A DNA stretch of 64,000 bases from Enterobacter ludwigii. Lineage in GTDB: Bacteria; Pseudomonadota; Gammaproteobacteria; Enterobacterales; Enterobacteriaceae. The position numbers and the translations under genes are program-made. The DNA is taken from positions 3,348,001 through 3,412,000 of the forward strand of contig NZ_CP017279.1 of the NCBI RefSeq assembly GCF_001750725.1. Direction: 5' to 3'. Every line of letters begins with the position of its first letter. Positions within the stretch are counted from its first letter, which is position 1. Below are positions 17,852 to 26,904 of the stretch, in pieces. The notes beneath the pieces were generated by a model that did no database searches, was not told the DNA's origin, and saw nothing but the letters and a program-made list of their open reading frames with translations.

Positions 17852-19503
17852 GGGATCATCCAGGTTAAGACATAGGCCTGCAGGGTCGTGATCACCCCGA
17901 CCATACAGGTGAATATCAGGCTGTGTTTCACGGTAAAGCGGAACAGGTCCGACTCTTTACCGACCAGTCCCACCGCCGCACAGGCAATGGCGATGGATTG
18001 CGGTGAGATCATCTTGCCGGTCACGCCGCCGGTAGTATTGGCGGCCACCAGAAGGATGTCCGACACGCCAATCTGCTGGGCTGCCGTCGCCTGCAGGGCC
18101 GCAAACAGGGCGTTAGATGAGGTATCTGAACCGGTCAGGAACACCCCCAGCCAGCCGAGGAACGGCGAGAAGAACGTGAAGGCGTGGCCGGTATGCGCCA
18201 GCGCAAGCGCCAGTGTCGATGACAGGCCGGAATAGTTCGAGATAAACGCGAACGCCAGCACCATGCCGATGGAGTAGATCGGCAGCATCAGTTCCTTAAT
18301 GGTAGCCGCAAAAGTCTGTACTGCAGCCGCTGGCTTCATGCGTAACCACACCACAGACAGGATAGCGGCAAACAGGATTGCGGTGCCGGTTGCCGAGAAC
18401 CAGTCAAATTTATACACCGCGGCATACGGCGTGGCGGCGTGCACCACGGGCGGCATACGGGCGACCATCTTGTCGAGGAACGGCACGGAGATGTTAATGA
18501 CCATCTCATACAGTGCGCCGCCCGGTGCGAACAGGGCCTTAAACGGTGGAATACTCCAGAGCGTAACCGTGGCGGTCAGGAACAGGAACGGAGACCATGC
18601 GCGAATGATTTGTCCCGCGGTATAACCGGTACGTGCCAGGGTTTGATCGACGTGTGAAGCACCCATATCGGCGAAACGGAAGATGCGTACTGGCTGCCAG
18701 CGTTTCAGGAACAGCGTCAGGCAGACCAGCGACACCAGTGAAGAGATAATGTCCGGCAATTCGGGGCCGAGGAAATTCGAGCTGAGATACTGGGCAATGG
18801 CAAACGAGCCGCCAGCGACGACCACCGCAGGCCATGTCTCTTTCACGCCGCGCCAGCCATCCATAATCGCCATGATCCAGAACAGCACGATGATGGTCAG
18901 GAACGGCAGCTGACGGCCAACCATCTGGCCAATTTCAAAGCTGTCCAGACCGGTGACCTGCCCGGCGACCAGAATCGGGATCCCCATCGCACCAAACGCC
19001 ACCGGCGCGGTGTTAACGATCAGACAAAGACCTGCGGCGTAAAGCGGGTTGAACCCCAGCCCGACTAACAGCGCCGCGGTGATGGCAACCGGTGCGCCAA
19101 ACCCGGCCGCCCCTTCCAGAAAAGCCCCGAAGGAGAAACCGACAATCAGCATCTGCAGACGCTGGTCCGGGGTAATGGAAAGTATCGATGAGCGGATAAT
19201 GTCGAACTGCCCGGTTTTCACCGAGATTTTGTAGACAAAGACCGCCGCGATGATGATCCACGCAATCGGCCACAGGCCGTAGAAGAAACCATAGACGACG
19301 GAGGCCAGCGCGCGATCGACCGGCATTTTATAGAAGAACAGTGCCACCATCAGCGCGATGGCAACGGTGTACGTCGCGGCCAGGTATCCCTTCAGCTTGA
19401 GCTTAATCAGCGCAAAGAAGAAGAACAGGATCGGAAGCGATGCGATCAGGCTCGACAGCCAGATATTGCCAGCCGGATCGTAGTTTTGTTGCCAGAGGCT
19501 CAT
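17848..19503 (-). CDS. lldP: L-lactate permease LldP
   Basis: A 551-residue inner-membrane lactate:H+ symporter of the LctP family, with about 12-14 hydrophobic segments spread through the protein. Typical LctP stretches include [20 protein letters not shown] (about 125-144) and [16 protein letters not shown] near 460. It also carries D-lactate and glycolate in E. coli. It is the first gene of lldPRD. Its 5' region holds two LldR-type palindromes. The start ATG at 19503 has an AGGAGACC ribosome site. Confidence 0.97.
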   Translation of the reverse strand: MSLWQQNYDPAGNIWLSSLIASLPILFFFFALIKLKLKGYLAATYTVAIALMVALFFYKMPVDRALASVVYGFFYGLWPIAWIIIAAVFVYKISVKTGQFDIIRSSILSITPDQRLQMLIVGFSFGAFLEGAAGFGAPVAITAALLVGLGFNPLYAAGLCLIVNTAPVAFGAMGIPILVAGQVTGLDSFEIGQMVGRQLPFLTIIVLFWIMAIMDGWRGVKETWPAVVVAGGSFAIAQYLSSNFLGPELPDIISSLVSLVCLTLFLKRWQPVRIFRFADMGASHVDQTLARTGYTAGQIIRAWSPFLFLTATVTLWSIPPFKALFAPGGALYEMVINISVPFLDKMVARMPPVVHAATPYAAVYKFDWFSATGTAILFAAILSVVWLRMKPAAAVQTFAATIKELMLPIYSIGMVLAFAFISNYSGLSSTLALALAHTGHAFTFFSPFLGWLGVFLTGSDTSSNALFAALQATAAQQIGVSDILLVAANTTGGVTGKMISPQSIAIACAAVGLVGKESDLFRFTVKHSLIFTCMVGVITTLQAYVLTWMIP

Positions 19504-19580
19504 GCAGGTCTCCTGAGGACCAGACAGTCTGCGTAGCGGGTGAGTCTCCGCTCATCTCTGCGTCACAAACTGTGTAAAAG

Positions 19581-19591
19581 TGGTCCTGCCA
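19581..19591 (-). promoter_or_regulatory. LldR-type operator proximal to lldP (O2-like)
   Basis: On the minus strand TTGGCAGGACCA contains the TGG-N5-CCA dyad of FadR-class GntR operators. It lies about 80 bases before the lldP start, where the downstream operator of the E. coli lld promoter is found. Confidence 0.6.
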
Positions 19592-19704
19592 ATATTGTGT
19601 TGTAGGGTGAATGACAATAAATGGTTAACCAGTTGTTATGAGTCGGCAATGATTTTGTGAGGGAAATTAGTGGAATTGTGAACCAGGAAAGTGATTAACG
19701 GGAG

Positions 19705-19720
19705 ATTGGTTGGGCCAATT
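19705..19720 (-). promoter_or_regulatory. LldR-type operator distal to lldP (O1-like)
   Basis: On the minus strand AATTGGCCCAACCAAT is a near-perfect dyad, very close to the E. coli upstream LldR operator. Its centre is about 127 bases from that of the proximal site, the two-operator spacing used for repression by looping. Confidence 0.68.
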
Positions 19721-19754
19721 TTAAGCGGTGAGGGGGGCGATGCGGTGTGGTTTT

Positions 19755-19780
19755 CGCCCTCTCGCCTGGGAGAGAGGGCG
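19755..19780. repeat. Short GC-rich palindrome (CCCTCTC/GAGAGGG family)
   Basis: CGCCCTCTC and GAGAGGGCG face each other around an 8-base centre. It lies just after the yibL stop and belongs to a palindrome family found in several gaps of this window. Confidence 0.7.
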
Positions 19781-19788
19781 GGGGACGA

Positions 19789-20151
19789 TCAAAACGCGGT
19801 CTTACAAAAACCCGTCATCTCTTTCAGACCCATTTCGCGACCAAGCTCGGTCATGGGATGAACCACCACCAGGCCACGGACGCTTTTCTTCAGCTTGCCC
19901 ATGTCGGCCTGCTCTTTTTTAGTGATGGCGCGACGGTGCGGCATGCTCAACAGCTTTTGGGCTTCGTTGCTCAGCTTCTGGCCTTTGACTTCGCGCAGAC
20001 GCTCGATTTCCGCTTCAAGCTTCTCACTCTCTTTCTCCAGCTCGGCATACTTCTCGGCGGACTCAACCAGTGAGAGACCAGCCATCTGGTGGCGGATCAG
20101 ATCCAGGCGGTCGCTCAGGCGTTTAATTTCGTTCTTTTCGACTTCTTTCAT
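19789..20151 (-). CDS. yibL: YibL, ribosome-associated DUF2810 protein
   Basis: A 120-residue, highly charged, mostly helical cytoplasmic protein. Residues 1-60 ([18 protein letters not shown] and onward) form a coiled coil. The second half has the conserved segment [20 protein letters not shown]. The length equals E. coli YibL, which co-fractionates with ribosomes; its function is unknown. It follows the mtlADR operon on the same strand, 58 bases after mtlR, and could be partly read through from it. Confidence 0.93.
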   Translation of the reverse strand: MKEVEKNEIKRLSDRLDLIRHQMAGLSLVESAEKYAELEKESEKLEAEIERLREVKGQKLSNEAQKLLSMPHRRAITKKEQADMGKLKKSVRGLVVVHPMTELGREMGLKEMTGFCKTAF

Positions 20152-20209
20152 GACAAATAACTCTGAAAACGGGGAATTTACAGGGAAGGATACACCAATG
20201 TGAGCAGGC

Positions 20210-20800
20210 TTACTTCTGAAACGCTTTTTTTAAGCTGATTCGGGAAATCAGCTCAGTCAGGGAAAGGACCATTGTGGAACGGACAACCTGTTGATAACGC
20301 AGCTTTTGCATCGCGTACAGCTCAGGGTCACTGTTATCAAAATGGGGAGCAGGGGGAAGCGCGGAGACGCAGTGTAGCTCGCCGAAGGGGCCAAGGATCT
20401 CATCATCGGTAAAGGTGTACTCATTACCGTCATGATTTAACTCTTCGCGCAGCGCCATCAGCAGCTCGGCATCTTCATACTCTTGTCGGTTCAACACGCC
20501 AAGACCATAAATCAGCTTCAGACGTACCGATAAATCGCCCAGCGGTCCGTCTCCGTCCAGTAACGGTTCTACAGCATATTTTACCGCGTAGTCGTCTTTG
20601 CGAAACACCTGAAGTACCAGAATATTCACCGCCTCGGTTAGCAACTCGACGGCGGCAATCAGGAAACTTCGTACGGTTTTGCCAGCATTCAGACGCTCAA
20701 GCACACGATTTTCAAAGGCCTGGGTTTGTTCCATTATTGCCTGCATATCTGACAATCTGTTATTTGGGCGCAGGCTATCCTGCGCCGCACTCTGCATCAT
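20210..20800 (-). CDS. mtlR: MtlR, mannitol operon repressor
   Basis: MtlR represses the mannitol operon in E. coli. It has no recognisable DNA-binding domain; crystal structures show an all-helical fold, and it probably works by protein contact. The 196 residues include [20 protein letters not shown] and the well-conserved [20 protein letters not shown] (about 88-107). The C-terminus ISLKKAFQK is identical to E. coli. The start overlaps the mtlD stop (ATGATGA context; M1 at 20800 or M2 at 20797), so it is translationally coupled in mtlA-mtlD-mtlR. Confidence 0.95.
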   Translation of the reverse strand: MMQSAAQDSLRPNNRLSDMQAIMEQTQAFENRVLERLNAGKTVRSFLIAAVELLTEAVNILVLQVFRKDDYAVKYAVEPLLDGDGPLGDLSVRLKLIYGLGVLNRQEYEDAELLMALREELNHDGNEYTFTDDEILGPFGELHCVSALPPAPHFDNSDPELYAMQKLRYQQVVRSTMVLSLTELISRISLKKAFQK

Positions 20801-21945
20801 TTGATTGCGTTGTAAGCGTTCACCGCCTCCACAACCACGTCGCTGTTGGCATCCAGACCAGAGATCTGCGCCAGCGCACCCTGCGGGCCTTTATCGTTAA
20901 TCAGCTGAGCCAGCTCCTGCGCCTGTGGATCCTGCTCGCTGCGGTAATGCATCGCGGCGGCAATCCCTTTCACCAGGTTGGCGTGCGCAAGACCATACTC
21001 CAGCGTGCCCAGCAGCGGTTTAATCAGGCGATCGCCCGCGCTCAGTTTACGCAGTGGCTGACGGCCTACGCGCTCAACGTCATCTTTCAGATACGGGTTT
21101 TCAAAACGACCGAGGATTTTCTGGATGTATGCTGCATGTTTCTCAGCATCAAAACCGTAGCGTTTGATCAGCACCGCGCCGCTCTCTTCCATTGCCCCTT
21201 TAACCACCGCACGGATGCTCTCATCGAGGATCGCGTCACGAATGGTCTGATGACCGGCCAATTTTCCGAGGTACGCGGTTATAGCATGCCCGGTGTTCAG
21301 CGTGAAGAGTTTACGTTCGACAAAGGCCATCAGGTTATCGGTTAATTCCATCCCCGGAATGGTTGGCAGTGCGCCTTTAAACTGGGTTTTATCGACGATC
21401 CACTCGCTGAAGGTTTCCACGGTCACTTCCAGCGGATCGTGGGTGGCGGATTCTGATGGCGGAACGATACGGTCAACGGCGGAATCCACAAAGCCGACGT
21501 GCGCTTCCACCCAGGCTTTATCTTCGTCCGCGACGGCGGCGAGCACATGGCCTTTCAGCTGCGTGGTGCCGCGCACCATGTTTTCACAGGCGATGATGTT
21601 CAGCGGTGTGTCGATGCCCTGCGCTTTACGTTTTGCCAGGCCTTTCGCCACCGCAGGGGCAATGCGCTCAAGCACCACCGGGCCAACGGCCGTGGTCACC
21701 AGATCGACACTGGCGATGAGGTCGATAACGTCTTCGCCAATGCTGCTTACCGCATTAACGCCAGACACCGTCTCAACCTGCTCGTTTTCGCCTACCACGT
21801 GTACCTGATAGCTATGACGGGCATTCAGGGCATCCAGGACTACCTGATTCACATCGGCGAATGTCAGCGTAATCCCTGCGTCTGCCAGCAGTTTACCGAT
21901 AAAGCCACGACCGATATTACCTGCGCCAAAATGTAATGCTTTCAT
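20797..21945 (-). CDS. mtlD: Mannitol-1-phosphate 5-dehydrogenase
   Basis: MtlD oxidises mannitol 1-phosphate (made by MtlA during uptake) with NAD+ to fructose 6-phosphate. It is a 382-residue long-chain polyol dehydrogenase. The Rossmann motif [13 protein letters not shown] lies at 5-17. The polyol-dehydrogenase signature is near 200-225, where [15 protein letters not shown] residues appear as [20 protein letters not shown] 21945 gives the E. coli length; the six upstream codons are unlikely. It is separated from mtlA by about 100 bases that hold a compound palindrome. Confidence 0.97.
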   Translation of the reverse strand: MKALHFGAGNIGRGFIGKLLADAGITLTFADVNQVVLDALNARHSYQVHVVGENEQVETVSGVNAVSSIGEDVIDLIASVDLVTTAVGPVVLERIAPAVAKGLAKRKAQGIDTPLNIIACENMVRGTTQLKGHVLAAVADEDKAWVEAHVGFVDSAVDRIVPPSESATHDPLEVTVETFSEWIVDKTQFKGALPTIPGMELTDNLMAFVERKLFTLNTGHAITAYLGKLAGHQTIRDAILDESIRAVVKGAMEESGAVLIKRYGFDAEKHAAYIQKILGRFENPYLKDDVERVGRQPLRKLSAGDRLIKPLLGTLEYGLAHANLVKGIAAAMHYRSEQDPQAQELAQLINDKGPQGALAQISGLDANSDVVVEAVNAYNAIK

Positions 21946-21974
21946 AGTATTAACCTTAATCAATGTTTTTACCC

Positions 21975-22033
21975 GAGAGGGCTGGGGTGAGGCTTTGCCC
22001 TCACCCTAACCCTCTCCCCACAGGGGGAGAGGG
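21975..22033 (-). repeat. Compound palindromic element in the mtlA-mtlD gap
   Basis: GAGAGGGCTGGGGTGAGG (21975-21992) is complementary to the segment 22000-22017 in 16 of 18 positions. The 3' part of that arm (CCCTCTCCCC, 22010-22019) can instead pair with GGGGAGAGGG (22024-22033). The two stems share bases, so only one can form at a time. It lies between mtlA and mtlD, where REP-type elements are known to protect or uncouple parts of an mRNA. Confidence 0.75.
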
Positions 22034-22044
22034 AAGAGGTTCCG

Positions 22045-23952
22045 TTACTTGTTCAACAGCGCCAGCACTTCTTCCACGCTGGTGGTGTTGGCCAGACGTT
22101 CAATGACAGAGTCGTCATCCAGCGCGTTGGTCAGGCTGGTAATCACCTGGATGTGCTCGTTGTTGCGAGCGGCGATACCAATCACCAGGCGGGCGATGTC
22201 GTCTTCTTCTTCACCGAAGCGTACACCATCCGGATACTGGCAGAACACCACGCCGGTTTTCAGTACGCGGTCTTTCGCTTCAACCGTACCGTGTGGAACC
22301 GCAATGGATTCACCCAGATAGGTTGGGGTCAGCTTTTCACGCTCCAGCATCGCGTCAACGTATTCAGGCTGCACGTAGCCGCCTTTCACCAGCTGTTCAC
22401 CGGCAAAGCGAATCGCCTCTTCCTTGTGGGACGCCGTGCGGCCCAGGAAGATGTTTTCTGCGCCCAGGCGGAACAGGTGGCTGTCGTTCGCGTCAAAGCT
22501 GTCTTTCAGGCTGTCGCGGACTTTGACTTCGTTATCTTCATGACGCTGCGCGGCCACCAGACGTTCGGTCAGGTTGGTGTACAGGCCGCTGTCCAGGAAG
22601 TTGGTCAGCGAAATGTGCTGTGCCTGAGGAACCTGACGCATCGCACGTTCGGTCAGATCGCGGTGCGTAATCACCAGGTCAACATCTGCAGGCAGGCTGT
22701 TGATGGCGCTGTTGGTGACGGAGATGTTGGTCAGACCCGCATCCTGCACTTTCTTACGCAGCACGCCGGCACCCATGGCGCTGGAACCCATACCTGCATC
22801 ACAGGCCACGATGATTTTACGTACGTGGCTCAGGTCGTTAGAGACATCGCCCGCCGCCAGCGGCGTTGCGCCTTTTGATTCGGCTTTCATGTCATGCATA
22901 CGACGGGTTGCCGCTTCGATATCGTCATCTTCTTTCACTTTGCTGGTTTTCAGCAGGATAGAAGAGACCACGAAGGAGACGGCCATTGCCGCACAGATGG
23001 CTGCGATGTTAGCGAAATAGGCACCTTTCGGGGTCATCGCCAGGACCGCCAGGATGGAGCCTGGAGAGGCCGGAGAAACCAGACCACCGCCCAGCACGCT
23101 CAGGGTGAACACGCCCGTCATACCGCCGAGGATAACGGCCAGGATCAGACGTGGGTTCATCAGCACGTAAGGGAAGTAAATTTCGTGGATACCGCCCAGG
23201 AAGTGGATGATAGCCGCGCCGCCCGCAGACTGTTTCGCACTGCCGCGACCAAAGAACATGTACGCCAGCAGAACACCCATGCCCGGGCCCGGGTTGGCTT
23301 CAATCAGGAAGAAGATGGACTTGCCGAGGTCATGAGACTGCTGAATACCCAGCGGTGAGAAGATACCGTGGTTAATGGCGTTGTTGAGGAACAGGATTTT
23401 CGCCGGTTCAACAAAGATAGACGCCAGCGGCAGCATGTCGTGCGCAACCATGAAGTTAACGCCTGCCGCCAGAACTTTGGACAGCACTTCAACCGCAGGG
23501 CCAATGCCGAGGAACGCCAGAATCGCGAGGATCATACCGATGATGCCCGCAGAGAAGTTGTTCACCAGCATTTCGAAGCCGGATTTGATCTTGCCATCAA
23601 CCCAGACGTCGAATTTCTTAATTGCCCAGCCGCCCAGAGGGCCCGCAATCATTGCACCGAGGAACATCGGCATATCCGCACCGACGATAACCCCCATCGT
23701 CGTGATGGCACCCACAACGCCACCACGGTCTCCACCCACCAGACGACCACCGGTAAACCCGATAAGCAGCGGCAGCAGGTAGGTAATCATTGGGCCAACA
23801 AGTTTCGCCAGCGTTTCGTTAGGCAACCACCCTGTCGGAATGAACAACGCAGTGATGATACCCCACGCGATAAACGCGCCGATATTTGGCATCACCATAT
23901 TGCTGAGGAAACGACCAAAGCTTTGAACTTTGATCTTGAAATCGGATGACAT
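22045..23952 (-). CDS. mtlA: PTS mannitol-specific transporter EIICBA
   Basis: MtlA imports D-mannitol and phosphorylates it to mannitol 1-phosphate using phosphate from HPr. It has 635 residues. A membrane IIC domain (about 1-345) carries the substrate site around GGIHEIYFPYVL. The IIB domain has the phospho-Cys384 in VACDAGMGSSAMG. The IIA domain has the phospho-His554 in GESIAVPHGT. The three domains are fused, as in E. coli. It starts with a GAAGGGGTG ribosome site and is preceded by five CRP-like sites, so catabolite control should be strong. Confidence 0.97.
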   Translation of the reverse strand: MSSDFKIKVQSFGRFLSNMVMPNIGAFIAWGIITALFIPTGWLPNETLAKLVGPMITYLLPLLIGFTGGRLVGGDRGGVVGAITTMGVIVGADMPMFLGAMIAGPLGGWAIKKFDVWVDGKIKSGFEMLVNNFSAGIIGMILAILAFLGIGPAVEVLSKVLAAGVNFMVAHDMLPLASIFVEPAKILFLNNAINHGIFSPLGIQQSHDLGKSIFFLIEANPGPGMGVLLAYMFFGRGSAKQSAGGAAIIHFLGGIHEIYFPYVLMNPRLILAVILGGMTGVFTLSVLGGGLVSPASPGSILAVLAMTPKGAYFANIAAICAAMAVSFVVSSILLKTSKVKEDDDIEAATRRMHDMKAESKGATPLAAGDVSNDLSHVRKIIVACDAGMGSSAMGAGVLRKKVQDAGLTNISVTNSAINSLPADVDLVITHRDLTERAMRQVPQAQHISLTNFLDSGLYTNLTERLVAAQRHEDNEVKVRDSLKDSFDANDSHLFRLGAENIFLGRTASHKEEAIRFAGEQLVKGGYVQPEYVDAMLEREKLTPTYLGESIAVPHGTVEAKDRVLKTGVVFCQYPDGVRFGEEEDDIARLVIGIAARNNEHIQVITSLTNALDDDSVIERLANTTSVEEVLALLNK

Positions 23953-24043
23953 AAAACACCCCTTCTTCTGTTTACGCTTAGGCTTGCGGCCCGAGGTTTA
24001 TTGTTAATGAGGCGGCAGAGGTAGCCGGGCCCTGTTCTGATGC

Positions 24044-24269
24044 TGTGAAATCTGGCACTGAATCGTTCAACTGTCCAGACGACGGAAATTTGTGTGATAT
24101 GAATCACGTAAATGTAGGGGGTGCAGACATGAATGAAGTGATCTTCGTCACAAAAATGGTGGATAAAAAAAATACGATGGCGATAAATAAAGCAAAAACC
24201 ACCCACTTCTGTGATGTAAATCACATTTGATTGTCGTGAGTTTGTTTCTGGATTGTGACTAATTTCACA
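24044..24269 (-). promoter_or_regulatory. Five CRP-binding sites upstream of mtlA
   Basis: Five TGTGA-N6-TCACA-like 16-mers stand at 24044 (TGTGAAATCTGGCACT), 24093 (TGTGATATGAATCACG), 24137 (AGTGATCTTCGTCACA), 24210 (TGTGATGTAAATCACA, perfect) and 24254 (TGTGACTAATTTCACA). Centre spacings are 49, 44, 73 and 44 bases. The E. coli mtlA promoter also has five CRP sites. The last two could serve the divergent yibI as well. The 655-base gap 23953-24607 holds no gene I can support. Confidence 0.8.
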
Positions 24270-24607
24270 AAAAATTTTTATGCAGAATTCTCCGGATGTG
24301 ATCGGCGACAAATTCTGCCTGGCGATTCAACGCCAGGATGTCATGAAGTCACACATAAAGCTAAAAAATGACTTTTCATGTGTGGTATGGCGAAAAGCAA
24401 TAAGGTACGTTACGCTCATATTGTAAGGTTAAGTCTATTATTATTCAGGATATATTTTGACACGCTTATAAACTTGCATGGAGATATTATAAAAAACGAT
24501 ACTCCCCGGCTCTGAAATATAAGTACACCTCGTATTTATAAAAAATTAATTAGGTTGCGTACCGTTTTATTAATTTAATGAGTTGACGTTGTTTAAGTGA
24601 GGAGAAT
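24270..24607 (+). promoter_or_regulatory. AT-rich leader region of yibI-yibH
   Basis: This stretch has no credible gene. It contains a perfect 7-bp hairpin CCTGGCG-N6-CGCCAGG (24318-24337), a longer imperfect hairpin with CACACAT/ATGTGTG arms (about 24350-24385), and an inverted repeat AAATTAAT-N18-ATTAATTT (24543-24576) close to yibI. It is much richer in A+T than its surroundings. I cannot assign a promoter with confidence. Confidence 0.4.
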
Positions 24608-24964
24608 ATGTTTCTCAACTATTTTGCGCTGGGCGTATTGATTTTTGTATTTCTGGTTCTTTTTTACGGAATCATCGCCATCCATGATATTCCTTATAAT
24701 ATGGCCAAAAAACGGAATCATCCCCATGCGGATGCCATTCATACGGCGGGATGGATTAGCCTGTTTACGCTCCATGCGATTTGGCCGTTCCTGTGGATTT
24801 GGGCCACGTTGTACCGCGAAGATCGCGGCTGGGGGATGCAGAACCACATCTCAAAACCTGATGAGGTACCGGGTATGGATGCTCTGACTAAACGTGTGGC
24901 CGAATTAGAACAAAAACTGGCAGCGGTACCTCCCACGGCTGACAAGAATACGCTGGAGCACTAA
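24608..24964 (+). CDS. yibI: YibI, DUF3302 small inner-membrane protein
   Basis: A 118-residue protein with two predicted membrane segments (about 5-26, [20 protein letters not shown]; and about 47-68, around [17 protein letters not shown]), then a short cytoplasmic coiled-coil tail. Its sequence fits the DUF3302 family (YibI and its paralogue YiaW). The function is unknown, but these proteins are always paired with a one-membrane-span HlyD-like protein. It ends 2 bases before yibH, and the yibH ribosome site lies in its last codons, so the two are coupled. Gene position (mtlA side, before yibF) argues for yibI, not yiaW. Confidence 0.9.
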   Translation: MFLNYFALGVLIFVFLVLFYGIIAIHDIPYNMAKKRNHPHADAIHTAGWISLFTLHAIWPFLWIWATLYREDRGWGMQNHISKPDEVPGMDALTKRVAELEQKLAAVPPTADKNTLEH

Positions 24965-24966
24965 TC

Positions 24967-26103
24967 ATGGATCTGCTGATTATTTTGACCTATGTGGCCT
25001 TTGCCTGGGCCATTTTTAAAATATTCCGTATTCCGGTAAACCAGTGGACCCTCGCGACCGCAACATTAGGTGGGGTGTTTATTGTCGCCGGGCTTATCCT
25101 GTTGATGAACTATAACCATCCCTATACCTTTACGGCGCAAAAAGCGGTTATTTCCATTCCGATTACGCCGCAGGTTACTGGGGTAGTGAGTGAAGTTACC
25201 GATAAAAATAACCAGCTAATTAAAAAAGGCGAAGTGTTATTTAAACTTGATCCGGGCCGCTATCAGGCGCGCGTCGACAGACTGCAGGCCGACCTGGTCA
25301 CCGCCACTCACAATATCGACAATCTCAAAGCGCAGCTTGCGGAAGCGGTCGCCAATACCACGCGCGTGTCCGCTGAACGTGATCGCCTGTATAAAGATTA
25401 CCAGCGCTACCTGAAAGGCAGCCGCGCAAAGGTTAACCCGTTCTCTGAAAGCGATATCGACAACGCACGGCAAAACTATCTGGCGCAGGATGCGCTGGTA
25501 AAAGGCTCGGTGGCTGAACAGACGCAAATACAAAGTCAGTTAGACAGTATGGTCAACGGTGAGCAATCCCAGGTTGCTTCCCTGCGTGCTCAGCTTGCTG
25601 AAGCGAAATACAACCTGGATCAGACCGTAGTGCGTGCGCCGAGCAATGGCTATATCACGCAGGTGCTGATTCGTCCGGGGACCTATGCTGCCGCGCTGCC
25701 GCTGCGCCCGGTCATGGTCTTTATTCCTGAACAGAAACGCCAGATTGTGGCCCAGTTCCGTCAGAACTCGCTGCTGCGTCTGAAGCCGGGCGACGAAGCG
25801 GAAGTGGTCTTCAACGCGCTGCCGGGCCAGGTCTTCTCCGGCAAGCTCACCAGCATTCTGCCGGTGGTGCCGGGGGGGTCATACCAGGCGCAGGGTGCGC
25901 TGCAGTCGCTGACCGTGATCCCTGGCACCGATGGCGTATTAGGCACTATCGAGCTGGAACCGAATGCTGATGTCGATGCACTGCCCGACGGCATTTATGC
26001 TCAGGTGGCGGTCTATTCGGATCACTTTGCTCACGTCTCGGTAATGCGTAAGGTGCTGCTGCGTATGACCAGCTGGATGCACTACCTCTATCTCGATCAC
26101 TAA
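24967..26103 (+). CDS. yibH: YibH, HlyD-family membrane-fusion protein
   Basis: A 378-residue periplasmic adaptor. Two hydrophobic N-terminal stretches (about 3-18 and 29-47) anchor it. A biotinyl-lipoyl-like half-motif ([22 protein letters not shown], about 77-98, split by a long hairpin), an alpha-helical coiled coil (about 105-225), the second lipoyl half ([20 protein letters not shown]) and a beta-barrel domain follow. This is the plan of EmrA/AaeA-type adaptors. No inner-membrane pump or outer-membrane channel gene is adjacent, only yibI. Function unproven; small-molecule export is an inference from family. Confidence 0.93.
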   Translation: MDLLIILTYVAFAWAIFKIFRIPVNQWTLATATLGGVFIVAGLILLMNYNHPYTFTAQKAVISIPITPQVTGVVSEVTDKNNQLIKKGEVLFKLDPGRYQARVDRLQADLVTATHNIDNLKAQLAEAVANTTRVSAERDRLYKDYQRYLKGSRAKVNPFSESDIDNARQNYLAQDALVKGSVAEQTQIQSQLDSMVNGEQSQVASLRAQLAEAKYNLDQTVVRAPSNGYITQVLIRPGTYAAALPLRPVMVFIPEQKRQIVAQFRQNSLLRLKPGDEAEVVFNALPGQVFSGKLTSILPVVPGGSYQAQGALQSLTVIPGTDGVLGTIELEPNADVDALPDGIYAQVAVYSDHFAHVSVMRKVLLRMTSWMHYLYLDH

Positions 26104-26111
26104 CCCCTTCA

Positions 26112-26146
26112 GGGCAGGAATGCGACACGCATACCTGCCCTTTTTT
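26112..26146 (+). terminator. Intrinsic terminator after yibH
   Basis: GGGCAGG-A-ATGCG and CGCAT-A-CCTGCCC form a stem of 12 pairs with one A-A mismatch and a 3-base loop, followed by six T. It ends the yibI-yibH unit before yibF. Confidence 0.92.
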
Positions 26147-26192
26147 CATCGCTTGATCCATACTGACTTTTTTCGGCATCAAGGATCAGGCA

Positions 26193-26801
26193 ATGAAACT
26201 TATCGGCAGCTACACCAGTCCCTTCGTGCGAAAAATCTCGATTCTCCTGCTGGAGAAAGGGATTGAATTCGAGTTCGTCAATGAACAGCCTTATCACGCT
26301 GAAAACGGTGTGGCACAGTACAACCCGCTGGGAAAAGTGCCGGCGCTGGTAACAGACGAAGGCCAGTACTGGTTTGATTCCCCCATTATTGCGGAGTACA
26401 TCGAGCTGCTCGGCGTAGCCCCGGCGATGTTACCGGCCGATCCAAACGCGGCGCTGGCAATGAAGCAAATTGAAGCGCTGGCCGACGGTGTTATGGATGC
26501 GGCGTTAACGTCCGTGCGCGAGCAGGCAAGACCCGCCGCCCAGCAGTCTGAAACGGAACTGTTACGCCAGCGTGAAAAAATCAGCCGCAGCCTGGACTGG
26601 TGCGAACAGCTTATCCGGGAGGGAAAAATTCAACCCGATAGCCTGAACCTGGCAACGATAGCCATTGCCTGTGCCATCGGTTATCTCAATTTCCGCCGCG
26701 TTTCTCCCGGCTGGTGCGTTGACCGTCCGTTGCTGGTGAAGCTTGCAGAAACGCTCTTTCAGCGCGAGAGCTTTGCCCGTACCGAACCGCCAAAGGCTTG
26801 A
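26193..26801 (+). CDS. yibF: YibF, glutathione S-transferase-like protein
   Basis: A 202-residue cytosolic GST fold. The N-terminal thioredoxin-like domain (1-75) begins [17 protein letters not shown], with Ser9-Pro10 at the glutathione site in place of the Tyr or Cys of other classes, and has the cis-Pro motif GKVPALV and the DSPIIAEY loop (about 65-72) that binds the glutathione gamma-glutamyl group. The helical C-terminal domain follows. The E. coli homologue binds glutathione, but its substrate is unknown. It stands alone between the yibH terminator and selA. An AAGGATCAGG stretch precedes the ATG. Confidence 0.94.
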   Translation: MKLIGSYTSPFVRKISILLLEKGIEFEFVNEQPYHAENGVAQYNPLGKVPALVTDEGQYWFDSPIIAEYIELLGVAPAMLPADPNAALAMKQIEALADGVMDAALTSVREQARPAAQQSETELLRQREKISRSLDWCEQLIREGKIQPDSLNLATIAIACAIGYLNFRRVSPGWCVDRPLLVKLAETLFQRESFARTEPPKA

Positions 26802-26856
26802 TGCGGGTTATAACACTTCGCAGCAGGAGGCGGTACAATCCCTTCTTATGTTGACT

Positions 26857-26878
26857 CCCTCTCCCGTCGGGAGGGGGG
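26857..26878. repeat. Short GC-rich palindrome upstream of selA
   Basis: CCCTCTCCC-GTC-GGGAGGGGG is an imperfect member of the CCCTCTCC/GGAGAGGG family. It ends 27 bases before the selA start codon. Confidence 0.6.
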
Positions 26879-26904
26879 ATGATATTTACTCGCCAGGCGC
26901 TTTC

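Noticed and set aside
20737..21345. Open frames antisense to mtlD and mtlR
   Set aside because: Shadows; both sense genes match known proteins over full length.
24045..24230. A 61-codon plus-strand ORF in the mtlA upstream region
   Set aside because: It covers four of the five CRP sites, has no ribosome site and no protein-like pattern; regulatory DNA explains it.
24608..26103. Naming this pair yiaW-yiaV
   Set aside because: Both paralogous pairs are similar, but the position between mtlA and yibF and the 378-residue adaptor fit yibI-yibH.
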